Source: Candidatus Gastranaerophilales bacterium (GTDB taxonomy: Bacteria; Cyanobacteriota; Vampirovibrionia; Gastranaerophilales; Gastranaerophilaceae). From it: 35,562 nucleotides of DNA. This document shows, one piece after another, positions 24,244 through 31,206 of this stretch. The notes beneath the pieces were generated by a model, which saw nothing but the letters and a program-made list of their open reading frames with translations, ran no database searches and was not told where the DNA came from. Position numbers and translations under genes: made by a program. The stretch lies in NCBI GenBank assembly GCA_944325025.1, contig CALUYN010000017.1:1-35562 (forward strand), read 5' to 3'. Within the stretch, counting starts at the first letter, position 1; each line of letters opens with the position of its first letter.

Positions 24244-25116
24244 ATGTTAAATTTTGAAACAGTAAAATCCATAGCATATCTTGGGCCTCAGGCATCTTTC
24301 ACGGAAATGGCAAAGGATTATTTTTGCGACAAATTTAACATAAACGCTTACCCGACATCTTTGACTACAATAAGACAGGTTGTTGAATACGTTGATGACA
24401 ACCCCGACACTCTCGGAGTTTTAGCTGTAGAAAATTCGATTGAAGGCACTGTTAGAGAATCTCTGGATAATCTTATGATGACAAAAAATCCTAACATAAG
24501 AATACTATCAGAGTATTACATGCCAATTCATCACTGTCTGCTTGCCAGAACTACCGAATTTTCATCAATTACAGGCGTAATTTCACATCCGCAGGCGCTT
24601 GCACAGTGCCAGAATTTTATCCATAATGAAATGCCTTTTAATGTAAATATTATTGAAGCCCCGAGTACTGCAGAAGCTGCAAAAAGCCTGCAGAATTACA
24701 ACCTTACGTATGGTTCAATCGGAAGCAGAAAAACAGCAGAAACATATAATTTGAACGTTTTAAAAGAAAACATTAACGATGATAAGTCAAACCAGACAAG
24801 ATTTATTCTTATCGGCGATTTTGAAACTGATGAAACAGGCAACGACAAAACATCTCTTGCTTTTTCAACGGAAAATAAACCGGGCGCTCTTTTAAATATT
24901 CTTGAAATCTTTATGAAAAACAACATAAATCTTTCATACATTGCATCACGCCCGTCAAAACAGCAGTTTGGAGATTACATATTCATTGTCAATTTTGACG
25001 GACATATCCACGAACCCAAAATAATGGGTACAATACAAGAAATTAAAGAAAAAATAACTTTTATGAGGTTTCTCGGCTCATATAAAAAAAGCAAGGCTAT
25101 TGTTCTTCAGCAGTAA
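24244..25116 (+). CDS. pheA: Prephenate dehydratase
   Basis: A 290-residue monofunctional enzyme converting prephenate to phenylpyruvate for phenylalanine synthesis. The catalytic domain (about 8-195) shows AYLGPQASFTEMA, VLAVENSIEGTVRESLD, SHPQALAQC, and QTRFILIGDF, which contains the TRF catalytic motif. The C-terminal ACT domain (about 205-285) reads SLAFSTENKPGALLNIL and IASRPSKQ, where ESRP is usual; Glu is replaced by Ala, so phenylalanine feedback may be altered. No chorismate mutase domain is fused. AAGGAG precedes the ATG. The 3' end overlaps acpS by 20 nt, convergent. Confidence 0.96.
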   Translation: MLNFETVKSIAYLGPQASFTEMAKDYFCDKFNINAYPTSLTTIRQVVEYVDDNPDTLGVLAVENSIEGTVRESLDNLMMTKNPNIRILSEYYMPIHHCLLARTTEFSSITGVISHPQALAQCQNFIHNEMPFNVNIIEAPSTAEAAKSLQNYNLTYGSIGSRKTAETYNLNVLKENINDDKSNQTRFILIGDFETDETGNDKTSLAFSTENKPGALLNILEIFMKNNINLSYIASRPSKQQFGDYIFIVNFDGHIHEPKIMGTIQEIKEKITFMRFLGSYKKSKAIVLQQ

Positions 25117-25441
25117 CAAATGCAATTGCTTTTGATCTGTCGTGCGACAGACTCAATTGAAAGTTTATATTTTTATCAAGTTTTTTCAAAATACGTATCT
25201 GAGGGCATTTATTTTCGTTATGAAAAACCTCAATTTCATTAAACTGAACACCTGTAATATTTAAAGCTGTCAGAGCTTTTATAACAGCTTCTTTTGCACA
25301 AAAACGCGCAGCAAAATGACTTTCAGGCTTTGAGAATTTACAACAGTATTCCTGCTCCAAATCCGTAAAAATTCTATCAATAAATTCCTCTGATTTATCT
25401 TTAAACCTTGAAATATCTTCTATATCAACACCTACTGCCAT
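25097..25441 (-). CDS. acpS: Holo-[acyl-carrier-protein] synthase
   Basis: A 114-residue enzyme that transfers 4'-phosphopantetheine from CoA to acyl carrier protein. It begins GVDIEDISRF with magnesium ligand Asp6, and FAARFCAKEAVIKAL gives the second metal ligand Glu51. The C-terminal block SLSHDRSKAIAFV is diagnostic. Length is normal. The start lacks a clear ribosome site and is preceded by a T run. It is convergent with pheA. The residues between are of usual composition, so the gene appears intact. Confidence 0.93.
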   Translation of the reverse strand: MAVGVDIEDISRFKDKSEEFIDRIFTDLEQEYCCKFSKPESHFAARFCAKEAVIKALTALNITGVQFNEIEVFHNENKCPQIRILKKLDKNINFQLSLSHDRSKAIAFVTAEEQ

Positions 25442-25461
25442 AAAAAAATATTACCATAAGA

Positions 25462-25491
25462 TTGACGGATTTTGCAAACACGTGGTATAAT
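25462..25491 (+). promoter_or_regulatory. Predicted strong promoter of the tail-fibre cassette
   Basis: TTGACG (25462-25467), an 18-nt spacer and TGGTATAAT (the -10 at 25486-25491) with an extended -10. It lies 63 nt before the tail-fibre start, so the cassette does not depend on upstream phage genes. Confidence 0.7.
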
Positions 25492-25553
25492 TAGTTATTC
25501 AAACGCCTTTTTAAAATATACATATTTCATTAAATTAGTCGGAAAGGACTTTT

Positions 25554-26231
25554 ATGACTAATTCAATGATACCGTATTCTTTTATCCCCGGTACCAAGGC
25601 AAAAGCAAGTGAAGTCAATGCAAACTTTATTGCCTTAGCTGACAAAATTGATGCAAATAAATTAGCATGCGATGAAGATGTAGCACAGGTCAATGAAACA
25701 CTTGCCACAAAAGCTGATAAAACTGAATTAATAAATGAACATACAGTTACAGAATCAGGTACAAATTTAAACGATTACAAAACCCCAGGAACGTATATAT
25801 TTTCATCCCTTTATAAACCTACAAATATTCCAAAAGGATCATCAGGAGTGCTTATCGTCACAGGCGATGATGCCTCAACTATAAAACAAATCTGGTATTG
25901 CGACGGTACAAACCCTGAAATATTTACACGAAATTTTACAAATTCAGCCTGGGAAAGCTGGGCTTCCATAACAGGATTAAAAAAAATCAGCAACCCGGGT
26001 TATTTAAAATTTCCAAACGGACTAATAGTACAGTGGGGCGGACAAGCATCATCTTCAATAACCTATCCGCTAGCTTTTTCATCATTAGCCTGCCCTGTTT
26101 TTTGCAAAAACGGCTGGGCTACTGATCGTGCAAAGAGTGATACAGGACTAAGCCACCAGTCATTAACAGGATTTGATATCGGAAGTATGGGTGTGTTTTA
26201 TAACATGAACTGGGTAGCTTTCGGATACTAA
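25554..26231 (+). CDS. Phage tail-fibre-like protein (knob and gp53-like tip)
   Basis: A 225-residue protein. The N-terminal 50 residues (FIPGTKAKASEVNANFIALADKI) match the attachment segment seen in phage fibre proteins. The middle (about 60-140, NLNDYKTPGTYI, IKQIWYCDGTNPEIFTRNF) matches the pyocin-knob-type domain. The C-terminus (about 145-225, NPGYLKFPNGLIVQWGG to the final NWVAFGY) is like the gp53-type tip domain that contacts host surface sugars. GGAAAGGAC gives a good ribosome site. A tail-fibre assembly gene follows 10 nt later. No capsid, tail or lysis gene surrounds it, so it is an isolated cassette. Confidence 0.88.
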   Translation: MTNSMIPYSFIPGTKAKASEVNANFIALADKIDANKLACDEDVAQVNETLATKADKTELINEHTVTESGTNLNDYKTPGTYIFSSLYKPTNIPKGSSGVLIVTGDDASTIKQIWYCDGTNPEIFTRNFTNSAWESWASITGLKKISNPGYLKFPNGLIVQWGGQASSSITYPLAFSSLACPVFCKNGWATDRAKSDTGLSHQSLTGFDIGSMGVFYNMNWVAFGY

Positions 26232-26241
26232 GGAGGACTAA

Positions 26242-26652
26242 ATGAAATATTACGGAACGAAAAATAATCAAGATTACGGGTTTTATGAAGAAAACTTTGA
26301 AAATGCAATAGAAATAACGGATGAATACTGGATAAATTTGCTAAATGAACAAAACAACGGCAAAATAATAATTCTATATAACAACAATGTAATTGCCGCC
26401 GACAAAACACAGTATTCTAAAGAAAATGGTGTATGGAAAAAATTAACCGATGAAGAGTCAAGCGTAAAACAGTTAAAAATCCAAAATGCCATCAGGATAA
26501 AGGAAATTCAGGATGAGTTGGATGAAATAGATAAAAAAAGAATACGGGCGCTTGCCGAACCTTCTTTAAAAGATGAAGACACAACCTGGCTTGAATATTA
26601 CAATTCACAAATAACAGAATTGCGTACGGAACTAAATTCAATTACAGATTAA
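26242..26652 (+). CDS. Tail-fibre assembly chaperone-like protein
   Basis: A 136-residue cytoplasmic protein. It starts MKYYGTKNNQDYGFYEENF, continues EITDEYWINLLNEQNNGKII, the typical 'I-x-x-E-x-W-x-x-L' block of phage tail-fibre assembly proteins, and ends in a helical region (about 75-136) that probably forms a coiled coil. Such proteins help fold and trimerise the fibre encoded next door. AAGGAGGAC is a very strong ribosome site, 10 nt after the fibre gene. Together with the fibre gene it forms a two-gene unit closed by a strong terminator. Confidence 0.82.
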   Translation: MKYYGTKNNQDYGFYEENFENAIEITDEYWINLLNEQNNGKIIILYNNNVIAADKTQYSKENGVWKKLTDEESSVKQLKIQNAIRIKEIQDELDEIDKKRIRALAEPSLKDEDTTWLEYYNSQITELRTELNSITD

Positions 26653-26656
26653 AAAT

Positions 26657-26691
26657 AAAAAAGACCGGTAAAAATTATACCGGTCTTTTTT
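26657..26691. terminator. Bidirectional terminator of the tail-fibre cassette
   Basis: AAAAGACCGGTA and TACCGGTCTTTT form a 12-bp stem flanked by A and T runs. It also closes the convergent 26691-27251 gene. Confidence 0.88.
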
Positions 26692-27251
26692 CACTTAATA
26701 CCAAAATATTGATTCATTATATTTTGAATAAAAGAGTTAACCCGTTTTGCACCCATTCTTGCAACATTTCTGTTTAGAAAATAATCAAGCGACTGTTCAG
26801 AATTTTGCGACTCTTGCATTTCCGATACTTTTTTCCCAAATACAAGCAATTCGTCCGCTGCACACTCCTTATAAGTTTCGTTAACTACCATCTGTTCATC
26901 AGTCAAACCTGCAATTTTTCTTGTAAGTTTCGCAATATATGAAAACATAGGCAGATGTTCGTCATCAACCTTTATCGGCTTACCGTTTATTAAAAGGGTA
27001 TCATAATCATTAAAAGTTGCGCATTCAATATTCAAAATATCTTTTGATTCAGGATGCTGATAACCGTATTGTGTCCTTGGAATTTTTTTTAATACGTCCA
27101 AAAATTCCGTTAAATCTTTCCCGTTATAATCATCGCTTAAAACCATAGAAAGACTTCTTGATTTCATTGCAACAACTGGAGATAAACGTTTATATTTTAT
27201 ATATCCTATATTTCTTATACCAGTAAAACTAATATTATTTATCCTGTCCAT
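26691..27251 (-). CDS. Hypothetical protein with N-terminal ISFTG motif
   Basis: A 186-residue protein that I do not recognise. It starts MDRINNISFTGIRNIGYIKY; the ISFTG core parallels VSFNGF in the 14527 protein. The body is mixed and soluble-looking, with no signal peptide or membrane segment. Its C-terminal 60 residues are helical (RKIAGLTDEQMVVNETYK, SLDYFLNRNVARMGAKRVN). ATG 27251 is preferred to an upstream in-frame start, because the added 40 residues are hydrophobic low-complexity sequence overlapping the tyrS promoter. It is divergent from tyrS. The function is unknown. Confidence 0.7.
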   Translation of the reverse strand: MDRINNISFTGIRNIGYIKYKRLSPVVAMKSRSLSMVLSDDYNGKDLTEFLDVLKKIPRTQYGYQHPESKDILNIECATFNDYDTLLINGKPIKVDDEHLPMFSYIAKLTRKIAGLTDEQMVVNETYKECAADELLVFGKKVSEMQESQNSEQSLDYFLNRNVARMGAKRVNSFIQNIMNQYFGIK

Positions 27252-27287
27252 AATCTTTTTAAAACCCGTAAAAATTTTTTTTGCGCG

Positions 27288-27296
27288 TGATATAAT
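27288..27296 (+). promoter_or_regulatory. Predicted extended -10 element for tyrS
   Basis: TGATATAAT with the -10 hexamer at 27291-27296; no good -35 is present. It is about 34 nt before the tyrS start. Confidence 0.5.
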
Positions 27297-27329
27297 ATTT
27301 TTACAGAATTTAAGATTGGAGATATGGAA

Positions 27330-28550
27330 ATGACAGAAATAAGAGAGGAATTTATAGAACAGGCAAAACATTTGACGCGTAACGCAGAAGTATTGCCCGG
27401 CGGCATTGAAGAATTAGCAGCAAAATTACAGTATTCTCATGATACAAACACGCCTTTGAGAATAAAACTCGGAATGGATCCGACACGTCCTGACCTGCAT
27501 CTGGGGCATACCGTTGTTATGAGAAAATTAAAAGAATTTCAAAACCTCGGACATAAAATTGTCTTAATCGTTGGGGGTGCAACCGCAATGGTAGGCGATC
27601 CCTCCGGCAAATCAGAAACCCGTCCCGCATTAACTAAAGAACAGGTTGAAGCAAATGCTAAAACTTATTTTGAACAGATGTCAAAAGTTCTTGATGTTTC
27701 GCAAGCCGAAGTTGTTAACAATGCTGACTGGCTCCATAAAATGAATTTTACTGACCTTCTAAAACTTGCTTCTCAGGTAACAGTTGCACAGATGATGACA
27801 CGCGACGATTTTGCAAAACGTTACGCAGAAGGAAAACCAATCGCAATCCACGAATTTTTCTATCCTTTAATGCAGGCTTATGATTCTGTTGAAATTGATT
27901 CGGATATAGAACTTGGCGGAACAGATCAAAGATTTAACACGCTTTTAGGCCGTGATATTCAAGCAGCTTACGGCAAAAAATATCCGCAGCTTGTAATGCT
28001 TTTGCCGCTTCTTGAAGGCACAGACGGCGTTGTAAAAATGTCAAAAACTTATCCTGAACACTGTATTTCTCTTACAGACAGTGAAGTTGATATGTTCGGC
28101 AAATTAATGAGTATCCCTGATAATATGATTTCAAGATACTTCAGCCTGCTCACTGATGCGACCAAAGAAGAACTTGAAACAATAGATAAACAAATAGCAG
28201 AAGGCTCTGTCAACCCGCGCGATATCAAAATGAAACTTGCATACACAATCACAGCGGAATATCATGGAGAAGACGGCGCAAAACGCGGACAGGATGCATT
28301 TATCAATGTAGTTTCAAATAAAGGAATTCCTGATGATATAGAAGAAGTTTCAGGGATGAACGGCAAGGGAATACTTGATGCACTTGTAGAACTTAAATTC
28401 ACCACAAGCAAAGGGGAAGCAAAACGCTTAATCCAAGGCGGCGGTGTAAAAGTTGACGGAGAAAAAATTACCGACACGGCTTATGTACTAAACTTTACAG
28501 AAAGTGTAGTATTGCAGGCAGGAAAACGTAAGTTTGCAAAATTGATCTAA
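27330..28550 (+). CDS. tyrS: Tyrosine-tRNA ligase (TyrZ-like type)
   Basis: A 406-residue class I aminoacyl-tRNA synthetase that charges tRNA-Tyr. The Rossmann core has HLGH at 57-60 (LGMDPTRPDLHLGHTVV), GDPSGKSETRP, the tyrosine/ATP site GGTDQRFN, and KMSKT at 236-240 in place of KMSKS. A C-terminal S4 RNA-binding domain closes the protein (TSKGEAKRLIQGGGVKVDG). Length and the GGDPSGK-type blocks fit the TyrZ-like branch. ATG 27330 has GGAG at 8 nt; ATG 27324 is in frame but only 2 nt from it. The stop codon is directly followed by the repeat flanking the S23 gene. Confidence 0.96.
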   Translation: MTEIREEFIEQAKHLTRNAEVLPGGIEELAAKLQYSHDTNTPLRIKLGMDPTRPDLHLGHTVVMRKLKEFQNLGHKIVLIVGGATAMVGDPSGKSETRPALTKEQVEANAKTYFEQMSKVLDVSQAEVVNNADWLHKMNFTDLLKLASQVTVAQMMTRDDFAKRYAEGKPIAIHEFFYPLMQAYDSVEIDSDIELGGTDQRFNTLLGRDIQAAYGKKYPQLVMLLPLLEGTDGVVKMSKTYPEHCISLTDSEVDMFGKLMSIPDNMISRYFSLLTDATKEELETIDKQIAEGSVNPRDIKMKLAYTITAEYHGEDGAKRGQDAFINVVSNKGIPDDIEEVSGMNGKGILDALVELKFTTSKGEAKRLIQGGGVKVDGEKITDTAYVLNFTESVVLQAGKRKFAKLI

Positions 28551-28571
28551 GTGAAGAGTGAAACGTGAAGA
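28551..28571 (+). repeat. Left inverted-repeat arm flanking the S23 gene
   Basis: GTGAAGAGTGAAACGTGAAG starts at the base after the tyrS stop codon. The reverse complement of 28941-28960 differs from it at one position, and an identical direct copy is at 29641-29660. Confidence 0.85.
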
Positions 28572-28587
28572 GTGAAGGGAAAATTTA

Positions 28588-28935
28588 ATGGATCATAAAA
28601 ACCTAGAAGCTTGGAAAGAAGCAACTAAATTTATTACAGAAATATACAGAATAACTCAAAACTTTCCTCAACATGAATTATACGGACTTACTAACCAGAT
28701 AAGAAGAAGTGCAGTGTCGATACCTGCAAACATATCAGAAGGCTGTGCAAGACAATCAGATAAAGAAACTATTCAATTTCTTTATATTTCAATCGGTTCA
28801 ATTGCTGAATTGGAAACTGAATTGTTAATTGCACAAAATTTGGGATATACTTCAAATATTGATGAAATAATGGAAAAATTAATTAAGATTAGAAGTTTAA
28901 TTCTTGGTCTTATTAAATATCTTAAAAATAAATAA
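28588..28935 (+). CDS. S23/four-helix-bundle protein (23S rRNA intervening-sequence type)
   Basis: A 115-residue all-helical protein. It has the family pattern DHKNLEAWKEATKFITEIYR, NQIRRSAVSIPANISEG, FLYISIGSIAELETELLIA, and a final helix. Members were first found inside intervening sequences of 23S rRNA genes and are related to the bAvd protein of diversity-generating retroelements; their biochemical function is unclear. Here the gene lies between tyrS and cysE, not in rRNA. It is flanked at 17 and 5 nt by a near-perfect 20-bp inverted repeat, so the whole locus (28551-28960) looks like a small mobile unit. Confidence 0.92.
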   Translation: MDHKNLEAWKEATKFITEIYRITQNFPQHELYGLTNQIRRSAVSIPANISEGCARQSDKETIQFLYISIGSIAELETELLIAQNLGYTSNIDEIMEKLIKIRSLILGLIKYLKNK

Positions 28936-28940
28936 AATCG

Positions 28941-28960
28941 CTTCACGCTTCACTCTTCAC
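28941..28960 (-). repeat. Right inverted-repeat arm flanking the S23 gene
   Basis: Read on the minus strand it is GTGAAGAGTGAAGCGTGAAG, one mismatch from the left arm. Confidence 0.85.
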
Positions 28961-28988
28961 TAAATCTTAATCAAAAGGCCAACAAATT

Positions 28989-29651
28989 ATGTTTAAAATC
29001 TTAAAACGCGGAATAACAAAAGTAAAAGAAGATATTCAGGTAATCTACGACAAAGACCCTGCAGCAGAAAATCTGCTTGAGGTAATACTTTGTTACCCGG
29101 GGCTTCATGCGCTGATTGCATACCGCTTTGCACACAGGCTCTATAAATGGCATATTCCACTAATCCCGCGTGTAATATCTTATATAACAAGGATTATTAC
29201 AGGGATTGAAATTCACCCTGCAGCAAAAATCGGCAGAAGATTTTTTATCGACCACGGCGAAGGCGTTGTAATAGGCGCCACAACCGAAATAGGAGATGAT
29301 GTCCTGATTTATCAGCAGGTAACACTCGGCGGCACCGGCAAAGAACACGGCAAACGCCACCCGACACTAGGCCACGGAGTAATTGTCGGCGCCGGAGCAA
29401 AAGTTCTCGGAAATATCACTCTCGGAGATTATGTAAGAGTCGGCGCAGGCTCCGTTGTTGTGGAAGATGTTCCTGAATATTCTACAGTAGTCGGGGTGCC
29501 CGGTAGAGTTGTACATAGAAAAATTAAAGATAAAAACGGCGTTCTTATGCACAACAGAATTCCCGACCCTGTAAAATGCGAATTGAACAGACTTAAATAT
29601 GAAGTTATGGAGTTAAAAGAAAAAATAGAAAAAGTAAAGCGTGAAGAGTGA
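28989..29651 (+). CDS. cysE: Serine O-acetyltransferase
   Basis: A 220-residue enzyme that acetylates serine with acetyl-CoA, the first step to cysteine. The N-terminal helical part (DIQVIYDKDPAAENLLEVIL) precedes a left-handed beta helix of hexapeptide repeats. The catalytic region is IDHGEGVVIGAT with His89, and GGTGKEHGKRHPTLG forms the serine/CoA loop. It is shorter than the E. coli enzyme and of the compact type. The last codons and the TGA stop lie in a repeat identical to the left arm at 28551, so the original C-terminal tail has probably been replaced by repeat sequence. Confidence 0.95.
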   Translation: MFKILKRGITKVKEDIQVIYDKDPAAENLLEVILCYPGLHALIAYRFAHRLYKWHIPLIPRVISYITRIITGIEIHPAAKIGRRFFIDHGEGVVIGATTEIGDDVLIYQQVTLGGTGKEHGKRHPTLGHGVIVGAGAKVLGNITLGDYVRVGAGSVVVEDVPEYSTVVGVPGRVVHRKIKDKNGVLMHNRIPDPVKCELNRLKYEVMELKEKIEKVKREE

Positions 29652-29660
29652 AACGTGAAG
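29641..29660 (+). repeat. Third copy of the S23-associated repeat, overlapping the cysE stop
   Basis: It is identical over 20 nt to 28551-28570 and supplies the final codons and stop of cysE. Confidence 0.85.
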
Positions 29661-29708
29661 GGTAATTCCATCATTGTTAATTCTTCTCTTTACTGGAAAG
29701 GGTAAAAT

Positions 29709-29912
29709 ATGTATCACGTTTACACATTAAAAAATCATTCAGAATTTTCAAAAACATTAGTATGCGAAACAAAAGATTATGATGAAGCACTGCAAAAAGC
29801 AGAAAAAGCAGTTGAAGGCAAAGAAGGTTATTCTTACGTAGTAGAAGAAACCGACGGATCTATGAACAGCTACGGCGAACTTCTTACAACAGTCGTTGCA
29901 GAAGGAGAATAG
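29709..29912 (+). CDS. Small hypothetical protein
   Basis: A 67-residue acidic protein (MYHVYTLKNHSEFSKTLVC to the closing VVAEGE). I do not recognise it. It looks like a compact alpha-beta fold with one helix (DYDEALQKAEKAVEG), and has no signal or membrane segment. GGAAAGGG is a good ribosome site. It stands between cysE and the second alcohol dehydrogenase and may be transcribed with either. Confidence 0.65.
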   Translation: MYHVYTLKNHSEFSKTLVCETKDYDEALQKAEKAVEGKEGYSYVVEETDGSMNSYGELLTTVVAEGE

Positions 29913-29991
29913 CACGGGTGAGCTTTATTTTGGACTGAAAGCCCAACCTAACCGTCTATGATAAAAATTTTATGTTAAGGAGAGAAAAAAA

Positions 29992-30957
29992 ATGAAAGCT
30001 GTAGTATTTGATGAAGGATTGAAACTTGTAAATGATTATAAAAAGCCTGTTCCGCAAAAGGGTGAAGCACTGGTGCGCGTAACTCTAGCCGGAATTTGCA
30101 ACACAGATTACGAAATAACAAAAGGCTATATGGGTTATAAAGGTATCTTAGGACACGAAGCAGTCGGCGTTGTAGAAGAAATTAATGACGAAGACCAGTC
30201 ACTCCTTGGCAAACGTGTAGTTCCTGAAATCAGCTACGGCTGCAAAAAGCCTGACTGCCCTTACTGCGCAGAAAAGCTTTACCGCCACTGCCCTGACCGT
30301 CACACTTTAGGCATCTGGAGAAAAGACGGTGTATTTGCAGAATACTTTACAATGCCTTTGGAAGTTCTTTTTGAAGTCCCGGATAGTGTACCAGATGAGC
30401 AGGCAGTATTTGTCGAACCGCTTGCTGCAGCCTGTGAAATCACGGAACAATTACACATTAAACCGTTTCAAAAAGTTATAATTCTCGGCGACGGCAAGTT
30501 GGGGCTTATCACAGCACTTTGTCTTAACGCACAGAACTATGATGTCACTTTAGTCGGCAAACACCAGAATAAACTTGATATTGCGCGTGCTCAAGGGGTT
30601 AAAACAAAACTTTTAAATGATTTAAAAATTGAAAAAATTTATGATGTTGTAGTCGAAGCTACAGGCTCTGTTTCAGGTTTTGAAACCTCGCTTGCGCTCA
30701 CGAAACCCCGCGGAGTTCTTGTTTTAAAAAGCACTGTTGCGGCTTCAAAAGAATTCAACCTTGCACCTATCGTCATTGATGAAATTACGGTTCTCGGCTC
30801 TCGCTGCGGACAATTCGGCCCTGCATTAAGGCTTTTAAAATCAGGAAAAGTTGATTTTTCGCCTCTTATTTCTGCAACATACAAGGCAGATAATGCAATA
30901 GAGGCTTTTGAAAAAAACAAGGAAAAAGAAACTTTAAAAGTTTTAATTAAATTCTAA
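29992..30957 (+). CDS. Zinc-dependent medium-chain dehydrogenase
   Basis: A 321-residue medium-chain dehydrogenase/reductase. Cys36 and GHE (54-56) belong to the catalytic zinc site. Cys84, Cys89, Cys92 and Cys100 form the structural-zinc lobe, with wider spacing between the first two than the usual CxxC. The nucleotide fold has GDGKLG at 166-171. Low similarity to the 2843 enzyme indicates different substrates. Two Cys/His motifs and overall length fit the alcohol/glucose dehydrogenase-like group, but the substrate is unknown. AAGGAGAG precedes the start. It ends in a repeat-rich spacer. Confidence 0.9.
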   Translation: MKAVVFDEGLKLVNDYKKPVPQKGEALVRVTLAGICNTDYEITKGYMGYKGILGHEAVGVVEEINDEDQSLLGKRVVPEISYGCKKPDCPYCAEKLYRHCPDRHTLGIWRKDGVFAEYFTMPLEVLFEVPDSVPDEQAVFVEPLAAACEITEQLHIKPFQKVIILGDGKLGLITALCLNAQNYDVTLVGKHQNKLDIARAQGVKTKLLNDLKIEKIYDVVVEATGSVSGFETSLALTKPRGVLVLKSTVAASKEFNLAPIVIDEITVLGSRCGQFGPALRLLKSGKVDFSPLISATYKADNAIEAFEKNKEKETLKVLIKF

Positions 30958-30969
30958 CATAAAATTAAT

Positions 30970-31156
30970 TACAGCCACTTAATGAAACAATAACAAGACA
31001 CGTTTTGTTTGAGCGCAGCGAGTTAACGTATCTTTAGTTGAATTTTAGTGGCTGTATGTAATCGCGTGTTTTTCTTTCTTTTCAATATTTCTTTCTTTTT
31101 ACATCGCAATAAAAAGAAAGAAATATTGTGCAGGGTACGGGACTGCATAAGTCCCG
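30970..31156. repeat. Cluster of three inverted repeats upstream of the LptF/G gene
   Basis: TACAGCCACT (30970-30979) with AGTGGCTGTA (31047-31056) encloses 67 nt. CAATATTTCTTTCTTTTT (31083-31100) with its perfect 18-bp complement (31111-31128) has a 10-nt loop. CGGGACT (31138-31144) pairs with AGTCCCG (31150-31156). They occupy the space between the dehydrogenase and the permease; I see no gene there. Confidence 0.7.
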
Positions 31157-31206
31157 AAATAAAATTTTATTTGCCTAATCAATTTGTTTCAATTATCATT
31201 ATTACT

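Noticed and set aside
25554-26652. A prophage.
   Set aside because: Only fibre and assembly genes are present; no capsid, tail, lysis or integrase gene lies on either side.
27330-28550. KMSKT instead of KMSKS as a sign of a defective TyrS.
   Set aside because: Thr in the last position is seen in functional enzymes, and all other motifs are intact.
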